Shown here piece after piece: positions 17,718 through 26,917 of a stretch of DNA of 64,000 nt. Position numbers and translations under genes: made by a program. Numbering within the stretch: the first letter of the stretch is position 1; every line of letters begins with the position of its first letter. The DNA comes from Candidatus Litorirhabdus singularis (GTDB taxonomy: Bacteria; Pseudomonadota; Gammaproteobacteria; Pseudomonadales; Halieaceae), in the NCBI RefSeq assembly GCF_026262625.1, contig NZ_SHNN01000002.1, positions 496,001 to 560,000 of the forward strand, written 5' to 3'. The notes beneath the pieces are model-generated. The model ran no database searches. It had not been told where the DNA came from and worked only from the letters and a program-made list of their open reading frames with translations.

Positions 17718-17902
17718 CGCACTTATACATATCTGAGGGTGTGAAGTGATAGATAACAGTATCCACGCCAAAAGCCACACTCTAAACTCACTATCGCCCA
17801 TTACCCCGTGTACATCACTTTATGCTCTGGATTCAGTGCCCGTGTGTGTCCTGCGGCACCAATACCGCAGCTGGAACAAACGTTATGCACGTACGAGCGC
17901 AT

Positions 17903-19231
17903 TTATCCTGCCGCCGCGTCGTACTGTTCATACAAGTACACGTGCCGCCTATTATCGTGGTCCCACAAATCCTGCCCAGTGACATCCGCCCATTCGCTGC
18001 GTGTGGCTGGTTCGACGGCTGGATCAATAATGATCTCCCAGGCTAACCGCACGTTGTCCACGTCAGTTACTGCAGACAATTCCGCGGGCTCTATGCGGCT
18101 GACAGCAGCCTGTGGGTTAACTTCCTGCGCCATTCGATGAAACCCCGGCTGCTCAGGGTCCATGGTCATCAGGCTCGCGATCCCGCGTTTAACAGGCTCA
18201 CGGTATCCCGCGCAATCGTTCAGCCAGATCAGTCCGCGGGTGTCGGATGTTTTTGCATAGCCCAGGTCAAAGTAATCATGTGGCGTGAATGGATTGAGCT
18301 GCAATACCTTGAGAATAGCGTCCATACCCGTACCGGTTATAGAGAACGCCTGGCGCAAACGGTGCACCGTGATAGGCGCCAAATGATGATACTGCTCCTG
18401 TGCCAATTCGATAATATGTTCTTCGCCATGACGCTCTGCTACTGCGTTATGACAGCCATAGTTCAGCAGGAATACGTCGAGCATGAACTCCTTGCACAGG
18501 TTGGTCAGCGTTCCGTGTGTCAGCCTTTCGAGGCAAAAATCACGCTGAAAATCGCCGCTGTAATCATCCATTCCTTCACCTTCAGATGACAAAACGTCGA
18601 ACTCAAATCGGGCAGCCAGCGTGTTAGATGTATGGGTTAAGAAAGGACAATCTTCGGCCAGGGCAATATCATCCTGAATCACTACCTGCCACTTACACGG
18701 TCCCTTCTCCGGCAAAGTTTTCACAGGCGGTCGGTACAATGCCTTGCAGCGCATTTGCGGATTGACTGCTATCACGGTGGCGTCAAATGTCGGATCTTCC
18801 ATGTGGTGACAAATTTGAGTTTGCATGGCCTCGTCGCCACCAGACATCTTGTAGACATGATTAAACGGGCCGCAGGTGCTGGTCCAGAAGTAGCCTTCGC
18901 CGGGTGATACCAGTTCGTAATGAAAATTCAGGTAGTTGTGCGGCGCGCCTATATCGAGTTGAAACCCCTTCAAAGCCACACTGACGTCGTCGCCCTCTAT
19001 ATTCAGGAACTGTCGATTACGGTAGTTGTAGATGGGACTGGTGCTCATCCATTCATCGCAGGCAATCTGTGTCTGCGCCTCGATACCGAATTTAAGCGCC
19101 ACCGGCAGCAGTGCGCTGCGATCATGGATATGATTCGCCAACATAATATCGCGGCCATATTGAGCCAGCAGGTCATGATCGAGATCCTGCAGGGTCAGGT
19201 CGGGGTTAAAATCGCCAGTGTAATCCTTCAT
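17903..19231 (-). CDS. Unknown protein with a clear internal duplication
   Basis: About 442 residues if started at the ATG at 19231 (MKDYTGDF); the frame is open to 19306 but the first repeat begins at this ATG, and a GGAGGG lies upstream. Two halves of about 210 residues align: MKDYTGDF with MDDYSGDF, LKGFQLDIGAPHNYLNF with LKVLQLNPFTPHDYFDL, TSTCGPF with LNDCAGY, AVNPQMRCKALYRPP with EVNPQAAVSRIEP, and KWQVVIQDD with AWEIIIDPA. A Cys sits at the same place in both halves. There is no signal peptide, so it is probably cytoplasmic. I do not recognise the family. It follows the nuclease, alcohol dehydrogenase, ligase and epimerase genes on the same strand, which suggests a role in the same pathway. 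Confidence 0.8.
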   Translation of the reverse strand: MKDYTGDFNPDLTLQDLDHDLLAQYGRDIMLANHIHDRSALLPVALKFGIEAQTQIACDEWMSTSPIYNYRNRQFLNIEGDDVSVALKGFQLDIGAPHNYLNFHYELVSPGEGYFWTSTCGPFNHVYKMSGGDEAMQTQICHHMEDPTFDATVIAVNPQMRCKALYRPPVKTLPEKGPCKWQVVIQDDIALAEDCPFLTHTSNTLAARFEFDVLSSEGEGMDDYSGDFQRDFCLERLTHGTLTNLCKEFMLDVFLLNYGCHNAVAERHGEEHIIELAQEQYHHLAPITVHRLRQAFSITGTGMDAILKVLQLNPFTPHDYFDLGYAKTSDTRGLIWLNDCAGYREPVKRGIASLMTMDPEQPGFHRMAQEVNPQAAVSRIEPAELSAVTDVDNVRLAWEIIIDPAVEPATRSEWADVTGQDLWDHDNRRHVYLYEQYDAAAG

Positions 19232-19337
19232 AGCAATGCCTATAGCTGCGCCCTCCCACCTTATTGCGGGCTGACATCCTGTTAAATAATACAGCCTATT
19301 CGACACCTGTCGCCAGCTGATTTCGGAACAATACTAT

Positions 19338-20141
19338 TCATTTTTCTTTATATAAATCATTGAGATAGGCGGCAATTCTAACGCCAGACTGAAATATACG
19401 CTGACGCATTACCGAGTCGTGCTGGTCGGTATAGCCACGACCAATGGAGGTTTGTTGTGGATACAGGCCTTTTCGTAATGTCGCACTTTCAGCAATCCAG
19501 ACCTGAGGGTCGGCATTCAACCAGGCTTTAACCTGCGTGGCCGTAAACCTCGCATGCAGCGTGTTAGTCCATTCCTCAACGGACTGTTCCTGCAGTTTGA
19601 TCATTTTTGAGTCCCAGACTGTATGCAGGTTGGTAGTCTTACCCTCAAAGCGCACTTTGATCTTGTTGCCGCCGCGGTCAAGACCGTTGCCAACGTGAAA
19701 AGGCTGGTGCAGGTCAGCGATTATGTGAATGCTGAAACGCAGCGCCAGTTGCCGCTGCGCCACACTGGATGTGGGGTCCAGTAAGATATTGCGAAACCTG
19801 GCCAGGGCCGACACAGCATCACCCTGCTGCGGCGCACCCACATCAGCATACAGTTTGCCATCAGGCACGGTTACGTAATGCCAGGGGCCGGCAACTTCTT
19901 GCCAGAAGTTGGAAGGATTACTGCGCATTTCATCGGCCCAGGTCGAGGCTCGCGCCAGGCTTTCACTGCCAATCACTTGCTGTATGCCATCGCGCGCCGC
20001 CGGGCTCAGATGTTGCTCTGCAAGATTACCGCTAACGCGGTGTCCTGTAGGGCCCCAGGCTAATGCCGGTGTTGTGCAAAGCAGAACCAACCCTATGGTG
20101 CAGGCCAGCAGCGCGCCGAGCTGCCAACTAGAGCTGACCAC
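19338..20141 (-). CDS. Secreted S1/P1-type nuclease
   Basis: About 267 residues when started at GTG 20141, which gives a good signal peptide (SSSWQLGALLACTIGLVLL, cut after PALA) and AGG upstream. The open frame extends to 20285 but would overlap the preceding gene by 158 bp. The mature protein begins with Trp (WGPTGHR), the N-terminal zinc ligand of this family. Further zinc motifs are STWADEM, PWHYV, HIIADLHQPFHVG and NLHTVWDS. These enzymes cut single-stranded DNA and RNA outside the cytoplasm using three zinc ions. Its place in an otherwise metabolic operon is unexpected; a phosphate or nucleotide scavenging role is possible. Confidence 0.85.
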   Translation of the reverse strand: MVSSSWQLGALLACTIGLVLLCTTPALAWGPTGHRVSGNLAEQHLSPAARDGIQQVIGSESLARASTWADEMRSNPSNFWQEVAGPWHYVTVPDGKLYADVGAPQQGDAVSALARFRNILLDPTSSVAQRQLALRFSIHIIADLHQPFHVGNGLDRGGNKIKVRFEGKTTNLHTVWDSKMIKLQEQSVEEWTNTLHARFTATQVKAWLNADPQVWIAESATLRKGLYPQQTSIGRGYTDQHDSVMRQRIFQSGVRIAAYLNDLYKEK

Positions 20142-21294
20142 GGCAGGCCTGTTCAAAAATTCGGCTGTAGGTATCTGCACTGTGCAAGATCGGGTTGGTG
20201 GCTGCGGTTGAGTCAACTGCAGCCATCGCGCCAATGCGTGCGGATTCATCGTCAACGATGCCAATCTCCGCCAGACTATGGGCAATACCGGTTTGCTCCC
20301 GCAGGCTCAACACCCACTCCATAACGGCGCTAAACCCAGTGCCGGGCAGACCCAGACTGCTGGCGATGAGATGCATGGTATCGCCGATAGCCGCTTCATT
20401 TGCCTTGAGCACATAGGGCATCAGAATCGCATTCAGTACCCCGTGATGGGCATCGTAAACAGCGCCTAGCGAGTGGGCAAGCGCATGCATACCGCCCAGT
20501 CCACGTTGAAACGCAGTAGCCCCCATACTGGACGCAACCAGCATATTGGTGCGCGCGGTTAAATCACCGCCCTGCTCTACCGCCGTCAACAAATTGTCTT
20601 TGACCAGGCGCATACCCTGCAGCCCAATACCCTCGGCCATAGGATGGTAGCCAGGTGCACACAGGGCTTCGAGATTATGTGATAGCGCATCCATGCCGGT
20701 GGCTGCGGTAAGACCAGCGGGCAGGCCCACAGTGAGTTCGGGGTCGAGAATTACCAGAGTCGGCAGCATGCCGGGGTGCCAGACAATCTTCTTTAGCTGT
20801 ATTTCAGGGTCGGTGACTACGGCAGCGCGGCCCACTTCGGAGCCAGTACCGGCCGTAGTGGGTATAGCGATAATCGGTGCCGCGGCGACTTTATCAAAAC
20901 CCGACCAATTGCCGTCTGAATCCTGTTGCTGCCAGAGCGTTCCTGACTGTGGCGCCAGTGCAGCTATGGTCTTGCCACAATCGAGGGCCGAACCCCCGCC
21001 AAGCGCAATCACCCCATCGTGTTTACCGCTGCGAAACTGAGCGGCACCCGCCTCCACACTGGCCGCAGTTGGATTACTCTTGATATCACTGAACACACCG
21101 GCACCGTTAGCGCTGGAGCTACATAAAGCCACCAGAGTTTGAGCAAAAGGCAATGCAAGAACCCCCGGGTCGGTGACCAATAACGGCCGGTTTATACCCA
21201 GCGTAACGCAAGCCGCCGCAACCTCAGCCAGCCGCCCTGCGCCCACGCTAATGGCGGTAGGGTAATTCCAGTTTGCCTGCAGTATTTCTGTCAC
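20128..21294 (-). CDS. Iron-containing alcohol dehydrogenase
   Basis: This 388-residue member of the Fe-ADH family has the NAD(P)-binding motif GGGSALDCGK (residues about 97-106), PTTAGTGSEVGRAAV (about 142-156) and the metal region DALSHNLEALCAPGYHPMAEG plus GMHALAHSLGAVYDAHHGV with the expected Asp/His ligands. It should interconvert an alcohol and an aldehyde or ketone, with NAD(P) as cofactor. The substrate is not evident. It starts with GTG preceded by a purine-rich AGAGAG. It lies 15 bp after the glutamine-synthetase-like gene, so it is probably in one operon with it. Confidence 0.92.
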   Translation of the reverse strand: MTEILQANWNYPTAISVGAGRLAEVAAACVTLGINRPLLVTDPGVLALPFAQTLVALCSSSANGAGVFSDIKSNPTAASVEAGAAQFRSGKHDGVIALGGGSALDCGKTIAALAPQSGTLWQQQDSDGNWSGFDKVAAAPIIAIPTTAGTGSEVGRAAVVTDPEIQLKKIVWHPGMLPTLVILDPELTVGLPAGLTAATGMDALSHNLEALCAPGYHPMAEGIGLQGMRLVKDNLLTAVEQGGDLTARTNMLVASSMGATAFQRGLGGMHALAHSLGAVYDAHHGVLNAILMPYVLKANEAAIGDTMHLIASSLGLPGTGFSAVMEWVLSLREQTGIAHSLAEIGIVDDESARIGAMAAVDSTAATNPILHSADTYSRIFEQACRGQL

Positions 21295-21309
21295 CGAAAT
21301 TCTCTCTGT

Positions 21310-22698
21310 CTAGATGATTTCAAAGTAGCGTTGTAATTCCCAGTCGGTAATATGCTTGCGAAATTCTTGTTCTTCCCATTCTCTTGTCGTCGCATAGTGC
21401 TCGACAAAGGGCGCGCCAAAGAGCTCCCGAGCGGCACTGGAACTGCGCAACCGCCCCGCTGCCTCGTGCAGCGTCGCCGGTAACGCCAGTTGTGCCGAAT
21501 GCTCTTGTTCGTAGGCGTTGCCGGTTATCATCGGTTCCGGCTCCAACTGGTGCTTGATACCATAGAGCCCGGCGCCGAGTGCTGCAGCCAGTGCGATATA
21601 CGGATTGGCATCGGCAGAGCCGAGGCGGTATTCCACCCGCTGCGACTTACTGGAGCCCGGAATCACCCGCAACGCAGTGGTGCGATTCTCGACCCCCCAG
21701 GTGGCATGGGTTGGCGCCCAGAAGCCCGGCACCAGACGCGAAAAGGCATTAACAGTTTGCGCCAGCATGGCCAGTAGCTCGGGCATCAATTGCTGTTGGC
21801 CGGCGACAAAATGGCGCTGCATGGCGCTCATATTATGCGGCTGCGTTTCGTCATAGAACGCGGCGTTACCGCTCGCTGTGTCCGTCAACGAAATATGAAT
21901 ATGACCACTCTGCCCCGGATAATCATTGGACCACTTGGCCATAAAGGTGGCCATCATGTCGTTGCGTTGCGCCCAAACTTTGGTAAAGGTTTTGAACAGA
22001 TTGGCCTTGTCTGCCGAAGCCATCGCCTCGTCTACCGTAATGGCGGCTTCCAGCACACCGGGGCCGGTTTCTGTGTGCAGGCCTTCCAACGGGAAGTCCA
22101 TGGTCTCGCACAATGCCAGCAGTTCGCTATACCACTCGGCGTGGGTGGAATTGCGCAGTACCGAGTATCCGTAAAAGCCCGGTGTCACCGGCTGTAGATT
22201 ACGGAAGCCCTTGGCCCGCACTGAGTCAGGAGTTTCGTTAAACAAAAAGAATTCGTATTCAAAGGCAGAGCGCACTGCCAAACCCATATCATCAGCCTGC
22301 TGCAGCACCCGTTGCAGCAGATTGCGCGGACAGATTGCGGCCGCCTCACCGGTAAACTCACCCAGAAACAGCAACATATTGTCTTCCAGCGGCAGCTCGC
22401 GGCAGGTCTCCGGCTGCAGCCGCACAGGAGCATCCGGGTAGCCGGTGTGCCAACCGGTAAACGCCACGCCGGGGTTTTCATAAAGCTGATCATTGCTATC
22501 CCAGCCCAGCACCACGTCGCAAAATCCAAAACCGTTATCCAGCGCCGAAAAAAACTTCTCGCGACTCATATACTTGCCGCGCAACACACCATCGATATCG
22601 GTTACCGCAACTTTAATATGACTCAGCTGACGCTGCTCAACCAGCTTGCGAGCATCCGCCAGGGTGACTACATCCTGCGCGCGCATTGTTGTTGTCAT
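21310..22698 (-). CDS. Glutamine synthetase-family ligase (gamma-glutamyl-amine ligase type)
   Basis: A 462-residue protein of the type found in polyamine and amine breakdown (PuuA-like). Key segments are DIDGVLRGKYMS (residues about 34-45), FEYEFFLF (the metal-binding Glu region, about 144-151), ETGPGVLEAAI, GQSGHIHISL and ENRTTALRVIPGS with the ATP/Arg contacts, and RVEYRLGSADANPYIALAA. It is expected to use ATP to join glutamate to an amine, or a related acid-amine ligation. Differences from GlnA-I (no adenylylation motif, PuuA-like spacing) argue against a role as the main glutamine synthetase. GGAG lies 8 bp before the ATG at 22698. It is the second gene of the epimerase, ligase, dehydrogenase operon. 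Confidence 0.9.
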   Translation of the reverse strand: MTTTMRAQDVVTLADARKLVEQRQLSHIKVAVTDIDGVLRGKYMSREKFFSALDNGFGFCDVVLGWDSNDQLYENPGVAFTGWHTGYPDAPVRLQPETCRELPLEDNMLLFLGEFTGEAAAICPRNLLQRVLQQADDMGLAVRSAFEYEFFLFNETPDSVRAKGFRNLQPVTPGFYGYSVLRNSTHAEWYSELLALCETMDFPLEGLHTETGPGVLEAAITVDEAMASADKANLFKTFTKVWAQRNDMMATFMAKWSNDYPGQSGHIHISLTDTASGNAAFYDETQPHNMSAMQRHFVAGQQQLMPELLAMLAQTVNAFSRLVPGFWAPTHATWGVENRTTALRVIPGSSKSQRVEYRLGSADANPYIALAAALGAGLYGIKHQLEPEPMITGNAYEQEHSAQLALPATLHEAAGRLRSSSAARELFGAPFVEHYATTREWEEQEFRKHITDWELQRYFEII

Positions 22699-22703
22699 GC
22701 TGA

Positions 22704-23807
22704 CTACTCCTTGAACTCGACCTGACTGCGGGCCCGGCCACCGGGTCCACTGTAGGCCATCCCAAATCCCGGTGCATTCTCAAACTCTACGCTACCAAAC
22801 TCATCCACCAGCTTGCGCCAACGTTTTACCAGTTCATCTTCAGCCGCGTAATCGAACGGGTCCTGCAGAACCTGCTCCTCGATGCCGCCTGCGTCAGGCT
22901 GGTTGGCCAATAGCCAGTGTGCCGTGCGCGCCAGTGCCTCTGCTGGCGCAACCTTATCGCGGTAACCCAGATCTGCCCGCAGAGCTGCAATATCCTGCAC
23001 CCGGTGCGTAGACAGCGGCTGCGCCATAAAGGGCCGCGCGCAGGGAGCCAGCTCATAGGGCATATTGATCACGTCCCAATCGTGCTTTAGCTCGGTAGCA
23101 ATGATCTCCACCACCTGCCGCACGGTTAACACCTGCTCATCGGCCACGTTATAAATCTTGCCCTCACAGGCCGCCGGTTGATCAACCGCCAACAGCAGCG
23201 CATGGGCAATATTCTCGGCGTAGCCAAAGCTCTGCAGCGTGAGTCCGCCGTCGGGAATAATAATGTGCGGCCGCTGATCGCGGATCCTGCGTACCACCAT
23301 CCATTCCCTGGGCGCCAGCTGGTAGGGGCCATAGACATAGGGATAGCGGAAATGGGTCGCCTGCGGCTGCAATTCAAACAGGGTTTTTTCGGTGCGCCGA
23401 ATACGAAAGCCCTTCGAGTCATCTTCTTCGCGCAGCACCTTGGGGGCATCTTCGCGTATCGGCACCGGCACACCGGCCGGGTCAAACGCAAAGGGGTTCA
23501 TGTATCCCAGATAGGCCGGGCCACCGCCCGCAGAGATAAATCGCTCCACCCTGCCCTGCAGCGTCGCCGCCACCGCGCGTAACCTGCCGTAGGTGGCCAC
23601 GCAAACATCAAACTCACGACCAGCCAGCGCCTGCTGCAAACAATCAGGGTCATAGGCATTGGTATGGATATGCTCAACCTGCGCCGGAATTTCGTCAATC
23701 TCATGATTGCCGCTATGCAGTATGGCTACCTGATAGCCCCGCTCCAGCAAACCATTAACGATAAAATGTCCTGTGGGGCCAGTGCCCCCTACTACTAATG
23801 CGTGCAA
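22704..23807 (-). CDS. NAD-dependent epimerase/dehydratase-like protein
   Basis: About 367 residues from the TTG at 23807, which follows a strong GAGGGG five bases away; the frame also opens at a TTG at 23858. The N-terminal Rossmann motif is GGTGPTG directly after the start. The sequence is an extended SDR with FRYPYVYGP at the sugar-site loop. The catalytic Tyr of the usual YxxxK is replaced: the segment IRRTEKTLF has Arg four residues before the Lys. The protein may therefore use different chemistry or act as a reductase or binding partner. The ligase gene follows after 5 bp, so it heads the operon running to 17903. Confidence 0.82.
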   Translation of the reverse strand: MHALVVGGTGPTGHFIVNGLLERGYQVAILHSGNHEIDEIPAQVEHIHTNAYDPDCLQQALAGREFDVCVATYGRLRAVAATLQGRVERFISAGGGPAYLGYMNPFAFDPAGVPVPIREDAPKVLREEDDSKGFRIRRTEKTLFELQPQATHFRYPYVYGPYQLAPREWMVVRRIRDQRPHIIIPDGGLTLQSFGYAENIAHALLLAVDQPAACEGKIYNVADEQVLTVRQVVEIIATELKHDWDVINMPYELAPCARPFMAQPLSTHRVQDIAALRADLGYRDKVAPAEALARTAHWLLANQPDAGGIEEQVLQDPFDYAAEDELVKRWRKLVDEFGSVEFENAPGFGMAYSGPGGRARSQVEFKE

Positions 23808-23890
23808 ATCATCCCCCTCAGTTGAGGAAATCTTTGCACTGTCGTCTGCGCTTTGCAATCATCCTTTACCTATCCTTTCAGGCAGTCCTT

Positions 23891-24583
23891 ATGATCACCG
23901 GTTTTGACAGTATCGTTATTGGCGTTCCCGACCTGCAAGCCGCCGCCCGAGAACTCGGTGCCGTGACCGGAGAGCTCGCCCTGACCGCAGACACGGCGCG
24001 GCTGGATCTCGCTAACATAAGCCTGGAGCTGCGCCTGGACGCGCAGCTCACGCAAGCAAAGATTATCGGTTTGACGATGCTGGATGACAGTCTCAGCGCG
24101 TCCACTGCGCCGCAGTCGTTGGATGCGGGTATTACCCGGGGGTTGTGCCTGGAGCGGGTCGCCGCTGCTAACAAGGCAGAGCCCGCAGGTGCCACCAGCA
24201 CCGGGTTAACTGCAGTTGATCACGTGGTGCTGCAAACCGGCGACGCCGATGCCTGCATAGAGCTGTTCGGCGAGCAGGGCTTGGGGCTGCGACTGGCGTT
24301 GGACCAGCATAAACCTGAATGGGGCGGCCGCATGGTGTTTTTCCGCTGCGGCAAGTTGACGCTGGAGATTATTCAAAATGACAAGGCCCCGGCATCCACT
24401 GATCACTTTTGGGGAATTACCTTTATCAGCCAAGACCTGGAGCATACGCTGGAGGCCCTCGACAGCGCAGGCGCCAGCCACTCGGAGTTACGTGCCGGCC
24501 GTAAACCCGGTACCCGGGTCGCCACCGTAAAGTCCCATTGCCTGGGTTTGCCTACGTTACTGCTTGAGCATCCCGCAGCTTAG
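23891..24583 (+). CDS. VOC/glyoxalase-superfamily protein
   Basis: About 230 residues. It starts at ATG 23891 (MITGFDSIVIGVPDLQAA); the frame runs 31 codons further up but would overlap the divergent gene. The domain shape is that of the vicinal oxygen chelate superfamily: two beta-alpha-beta units, the second with LTAVDHVVLQTGDADAC and ELFGEQGLGLRL. LTLEIIQND and WGITFISQDLEHTLEALD close the barrel. These proteins bind a metal for isomerase, lyase or dioxygenase reactions. Possible ligands are His (VDHVVL) and Glu (LEII), but the reaction is unknown. It is the only plus-strand gene in this metabolic cluster and shares a short divergent region with the epimerase-like gene. Confidence 0.8.
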   Translation: MITGFDSIVIGVPDLQAAARELGAVTGELALTADTARLDLANISLELRLDAQLTQAKIIGLTMLDDSLSASTAPQSLDAGITRGLCLERVAAANKAEPAGATSTGLTAVDHVVLQTGDADACIELFGEQGLGLRLALDQHKPEWGGRMVFFRCGKLTLEIIQNDKAPASTDHFWGITFISQDLEHTLEALDSAGASHSELRAGRKPGTRVATVKSHCLGLPTLLLEHPAA

Positions 24584-24618
24584 CGGCAGCGGGTTTAAGA
24601 CGGCCTTACCCCACCTTA

Positions 24619-25806
24619 TTATCCGACTACGCCGCCCTCGCGCCACTGCTTGATTTGCTCGGGGGTCTTGCCAAGGGTCGCCAGGATTTCATCGGTATGC
24701 TCGCCAATCGCAGCCATGGTGCGCAGCGGCGGTGATGGCGTGCCTTCAAAGTTGGGCGGATTATTAGGCTCAATCACAATGCCGGCTTGCGGATGAGTCA
24801 CCTCCGCAAAGCTGTTATTGGCAATCATTTGTTCATGCTGCGGCAACTCGCCCAGGTGCATGGCTCGCGCACAGGGAACATCTTCTGCGTCCAGCGCGGC
24901 AATCGCGGCATCTGTCGTCATGGCCAGGGCGCGGGGCTCTACTACCGCCATCGCTTCCAGCAACTCCACGCCATGTTGGTTACGGCCCATCACAGTGGCA
25001 AATTTGGGGTCCAGATCGTTGACTCCAAACACTCGGCAATAGCCCATAAACTGGCTGTCGGTAACCGGGGCGGCGGTTCCATAACCGTCACTGAACTGCA
25101 GCAACTTCAGACCTTTGGCCACGCTGATACCATCCTGCGCGTTGGGGTTAGCGAAGGTATCAGTGCCAGAAACATCGCACCATAAAAAGCTGCTGACCGC
25201 ATCGACCATAGACAGACGAATATGCTGCCCGCCCTGCCCGCGCTCGCGGGCAAACAGCGCCGCGGTCAAAGCCTGACTCCCGGTCAGCGCCGTCAGCTTG
25301 TCGGAAAAAAGCTGGTAATAACCGGTGGGCACACCGCTTTCAGGGTTCGCCTGACTCTGCGCGACACCGCCGAACGCCTGTATAACATTGTCGTAGGCGG
25401 CTTTATCCCGGTAGGGTCCACGATCGCCGAACCCACACACCGACATATAGATAAGCTCAGGATTAACCTCACACAGGTCCGCGTAACCAACGCCCAGTCT
25501 ATCGGCGACGCCTGGACGAAAATTTTGCAGCACTATGTCGGCATCCGCGGCCAGTTCTTTGAGTAACGCAACGCCCTCGGCGCTCTTCAGGTCCAACGCC
25601 AGCGAGCGCTTGCCGCGGTTGGTGTTGTGGTACAAGCCGGTAACACCCTCACAGCTGGCGCCAAGATAACGCATCACGTCGCCCACACCCGGGGTTTCCA
25701 CCTTGATGACATCGGCTCCCTGGTCGCTGAGTACGGTCGCGGCCATTGGTCCAGCAATCATGGTGCCCAGATCGAGGATCTTGACACCGCTTAACGGTCC
25801 ACTCAT
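24619..25806 (-). CDS. Class III CoA-transferase (CaiB/BaiF family)
   Basis: The protein has 395 residues with the family signature LDLGTMIAGPMAATVLSDQG near the N-terminus, RGKRSLALDLKSAEG (about 65-79) and the catalytic aspartate region YYQLFSDKLTALTGSQAL (about 168-185). The C-terminus has the HTDEILATLGK motif. It moves CoA between carboxylic acids, making an acid ready for beta-oxidation-type or racemase steps. The acid is unknown. It lies next to the VOC, epimerase, ligase and dehydrogenase genes, so it may activate a pathway intermediate. The start at 25806 is ATG. Confidence 0.9.
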   Translation of the reverse strand: MSGPLSGVKILDLGTMIAGPMAATVLSDQGADVIKVETPGVGDVMRYLGASCEGVTGLYHNTNRGKRSLALDLKSAEGVALLKELAADADIVLQNFRPGVADRLGVGYADLCEVNPELIYMSVCGFGDRGPYRDKAAYDNVIQAFGGVAQSQANPESGVPTGYYQLFSDKLTALTGSQALTAALFARERGQGGQHIRLSMVDAVSSFLWCDVSGTDTFANPNAQDGISVAKGLKLLQFSDGYGTAAPVTDSQFMGYCRVFGVNDLDPKFATVMGRNQHGVELLEAMAVVEPRALAMTTDAAIAALDAEDVPCARAMHLGELPQHEQMIANNSFAEVTHPQAGIVIEPNNPPNFEGTPSPPLRTMAAIGEHTDEILATLGKTPEQIKQWREGGVVG

Positions 25807-25857
25807 AGCTATTCACTCCCTCAATTAGCGTGTATCCAAGCAGCGGTAAACGGGGTA

Positions 25858-26904
25858 TTACAAGTTAAAGCGTTGCACCGACAGCTGCCAGACTTTCATT
25901 AAGGCGCGCTCTACCGAGCCTTCTGCTGCCATGCCCAGCTTCTCCTGCCAGCCCTTCTTCAGAATGTGTCGAATTTCAAAAACATCCCGTTCCGCGAGCG
26001 CGCCCTGAATATAAGTGTCGCTGGTCATCAGTTCATCCACCAGGCCTTTATCGATAGCCTGCTGTCCATACCAGACTTCGCCGGTGGCGACCGAGTCAAT
26101 GTCCAGCGAGGTGCGATTTTCTCCAACAAACTGCTTAAACAGCACGTGAGTGTCTTCAAGCTCTTCCTGCAGTTTCTCGCGATGAGCATCGGTGTTTTCA
26201 CCAAACATGGTCAAGGTTCGCTTGTACTCACCGGCGGTCAGCTGTTCGTAATCAACATTCGCTTTCTTCAGCAAACGGTGAAAATTCGGCAGTTGAGCCA
26301 ACACGCCAATGGAGCCGATAATGGCAAATGGCGCTGCGAGTATGTGGTTGCCAACGCAAGCCATCATATAACCGCCGCTGGCGGCGACCTTGTCGACCGA
26401 AACGGTGAGCTTGATGCCGGCGTCCGCAATTCGTTTCAGCTGACTGGAAGCCAGGCCATAGCTGTGCACCATGCCACCACCACTTTCGAGCCGCACTAAT
26501 ACTTCATCACCATTGCGAGCCAAGCCAAGCACTGCGCTGATCTCCTCACGCAGGTTATCCGTAGCCGAGGCGCGAATATCACCGTCGAAGTTCAAAATGT
26601 AAAGTCGCAGCTTATCGTTGCTGGCTGTAGAGCCGGCTTTCTTCAACTGCTTGGCTTCTTTCTTGGCTGCCTTTTTTTCTTCCTTGTGCTTTTGCTTGGC
26701 AATCTCATCACCAAACACTTCAGCCTGCAGCGCATCCTGAATGTCCTTGTAGCGGTCATTCAGCTTGCGAATTTCAATATGGCCCTCGGGTTCGTGGCGC
26801 TGCCTGCTGCCAAGCGCAAAAACGCCGCCCGCTACCAGCAAAATTGCGACGACCAGGGTAACTGCCTGTGCCAGAAATAGTCCGTATTCGTACAAAAATT
26901 CCAA
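25858..26904 (-). CDS. sohB: Signal peptide peptidase-like S49 protease SohB
   Basis: This 348-residue protein matches SohB: the N-terminus EFLYEYGLFLAQAVT aligns with the known SohB start, followed by one membrane span, a charged coiled linker rich in K and E (residues about 66-92), and an S49 protease domain. The serine region is VAASGGYMMACVGN (about 178-191) and the lysine region lies further on. It probably trims membrane-bound peptides at the periplasmic side. The start codon is TTG at 26904 with GAGGA about 8 bases upstream, which explains why an ATG is missing. nudC lies 13 bp downstream on the same strand's other side, so they may be adjacent transcripts. Confidence 0.93.
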   Translation of the reverse strand: MEFLYEYGLFLAQAVTLVVAILLVAGGVFALGSRQRHEPEGHIEIRKLNDRYKDIQDALQAEVFGDEIAKQKHKEEKKAAKKEAKQLKKAGSTASNDKLRLYILNFDGDIRASATDNLREEISAVLGLARNGDEVLVRLESGGGMVHSYGLASSQLKRIADAGIKLTVSVDKVAASGGYMMACVGNHILAAPFAIIGSIGVLAQLPNFHRLLKKANVDYEQLTAGEYKRTLTMFGENTDAHREKLQEELEDTHVLFKQFVGENRTSLDIDSVATGEVWYGQQAIDKGLVDELMTSDTYIQGALAERDVFEIRHILKKGWQEKLGMAAEGSVERALMKVWQLSVQRFNL

Positions 26905-26917
26905 AAGTGTGTCCTCT

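Noticed and set aside
17851-17870. CTGCGG/CCGCAG hairpin near the end of the duplicated protein gene as a terminator
   Set aside because: The 6-bp stem has an 8-nt loop and no U-run; evidence is too weak to call.
20142-20285. Longer N-terminus of the nuclease
   Set aside because: It overlaps the dehydrogenase gene and would bury the signal peptide behind 48 extra residues.
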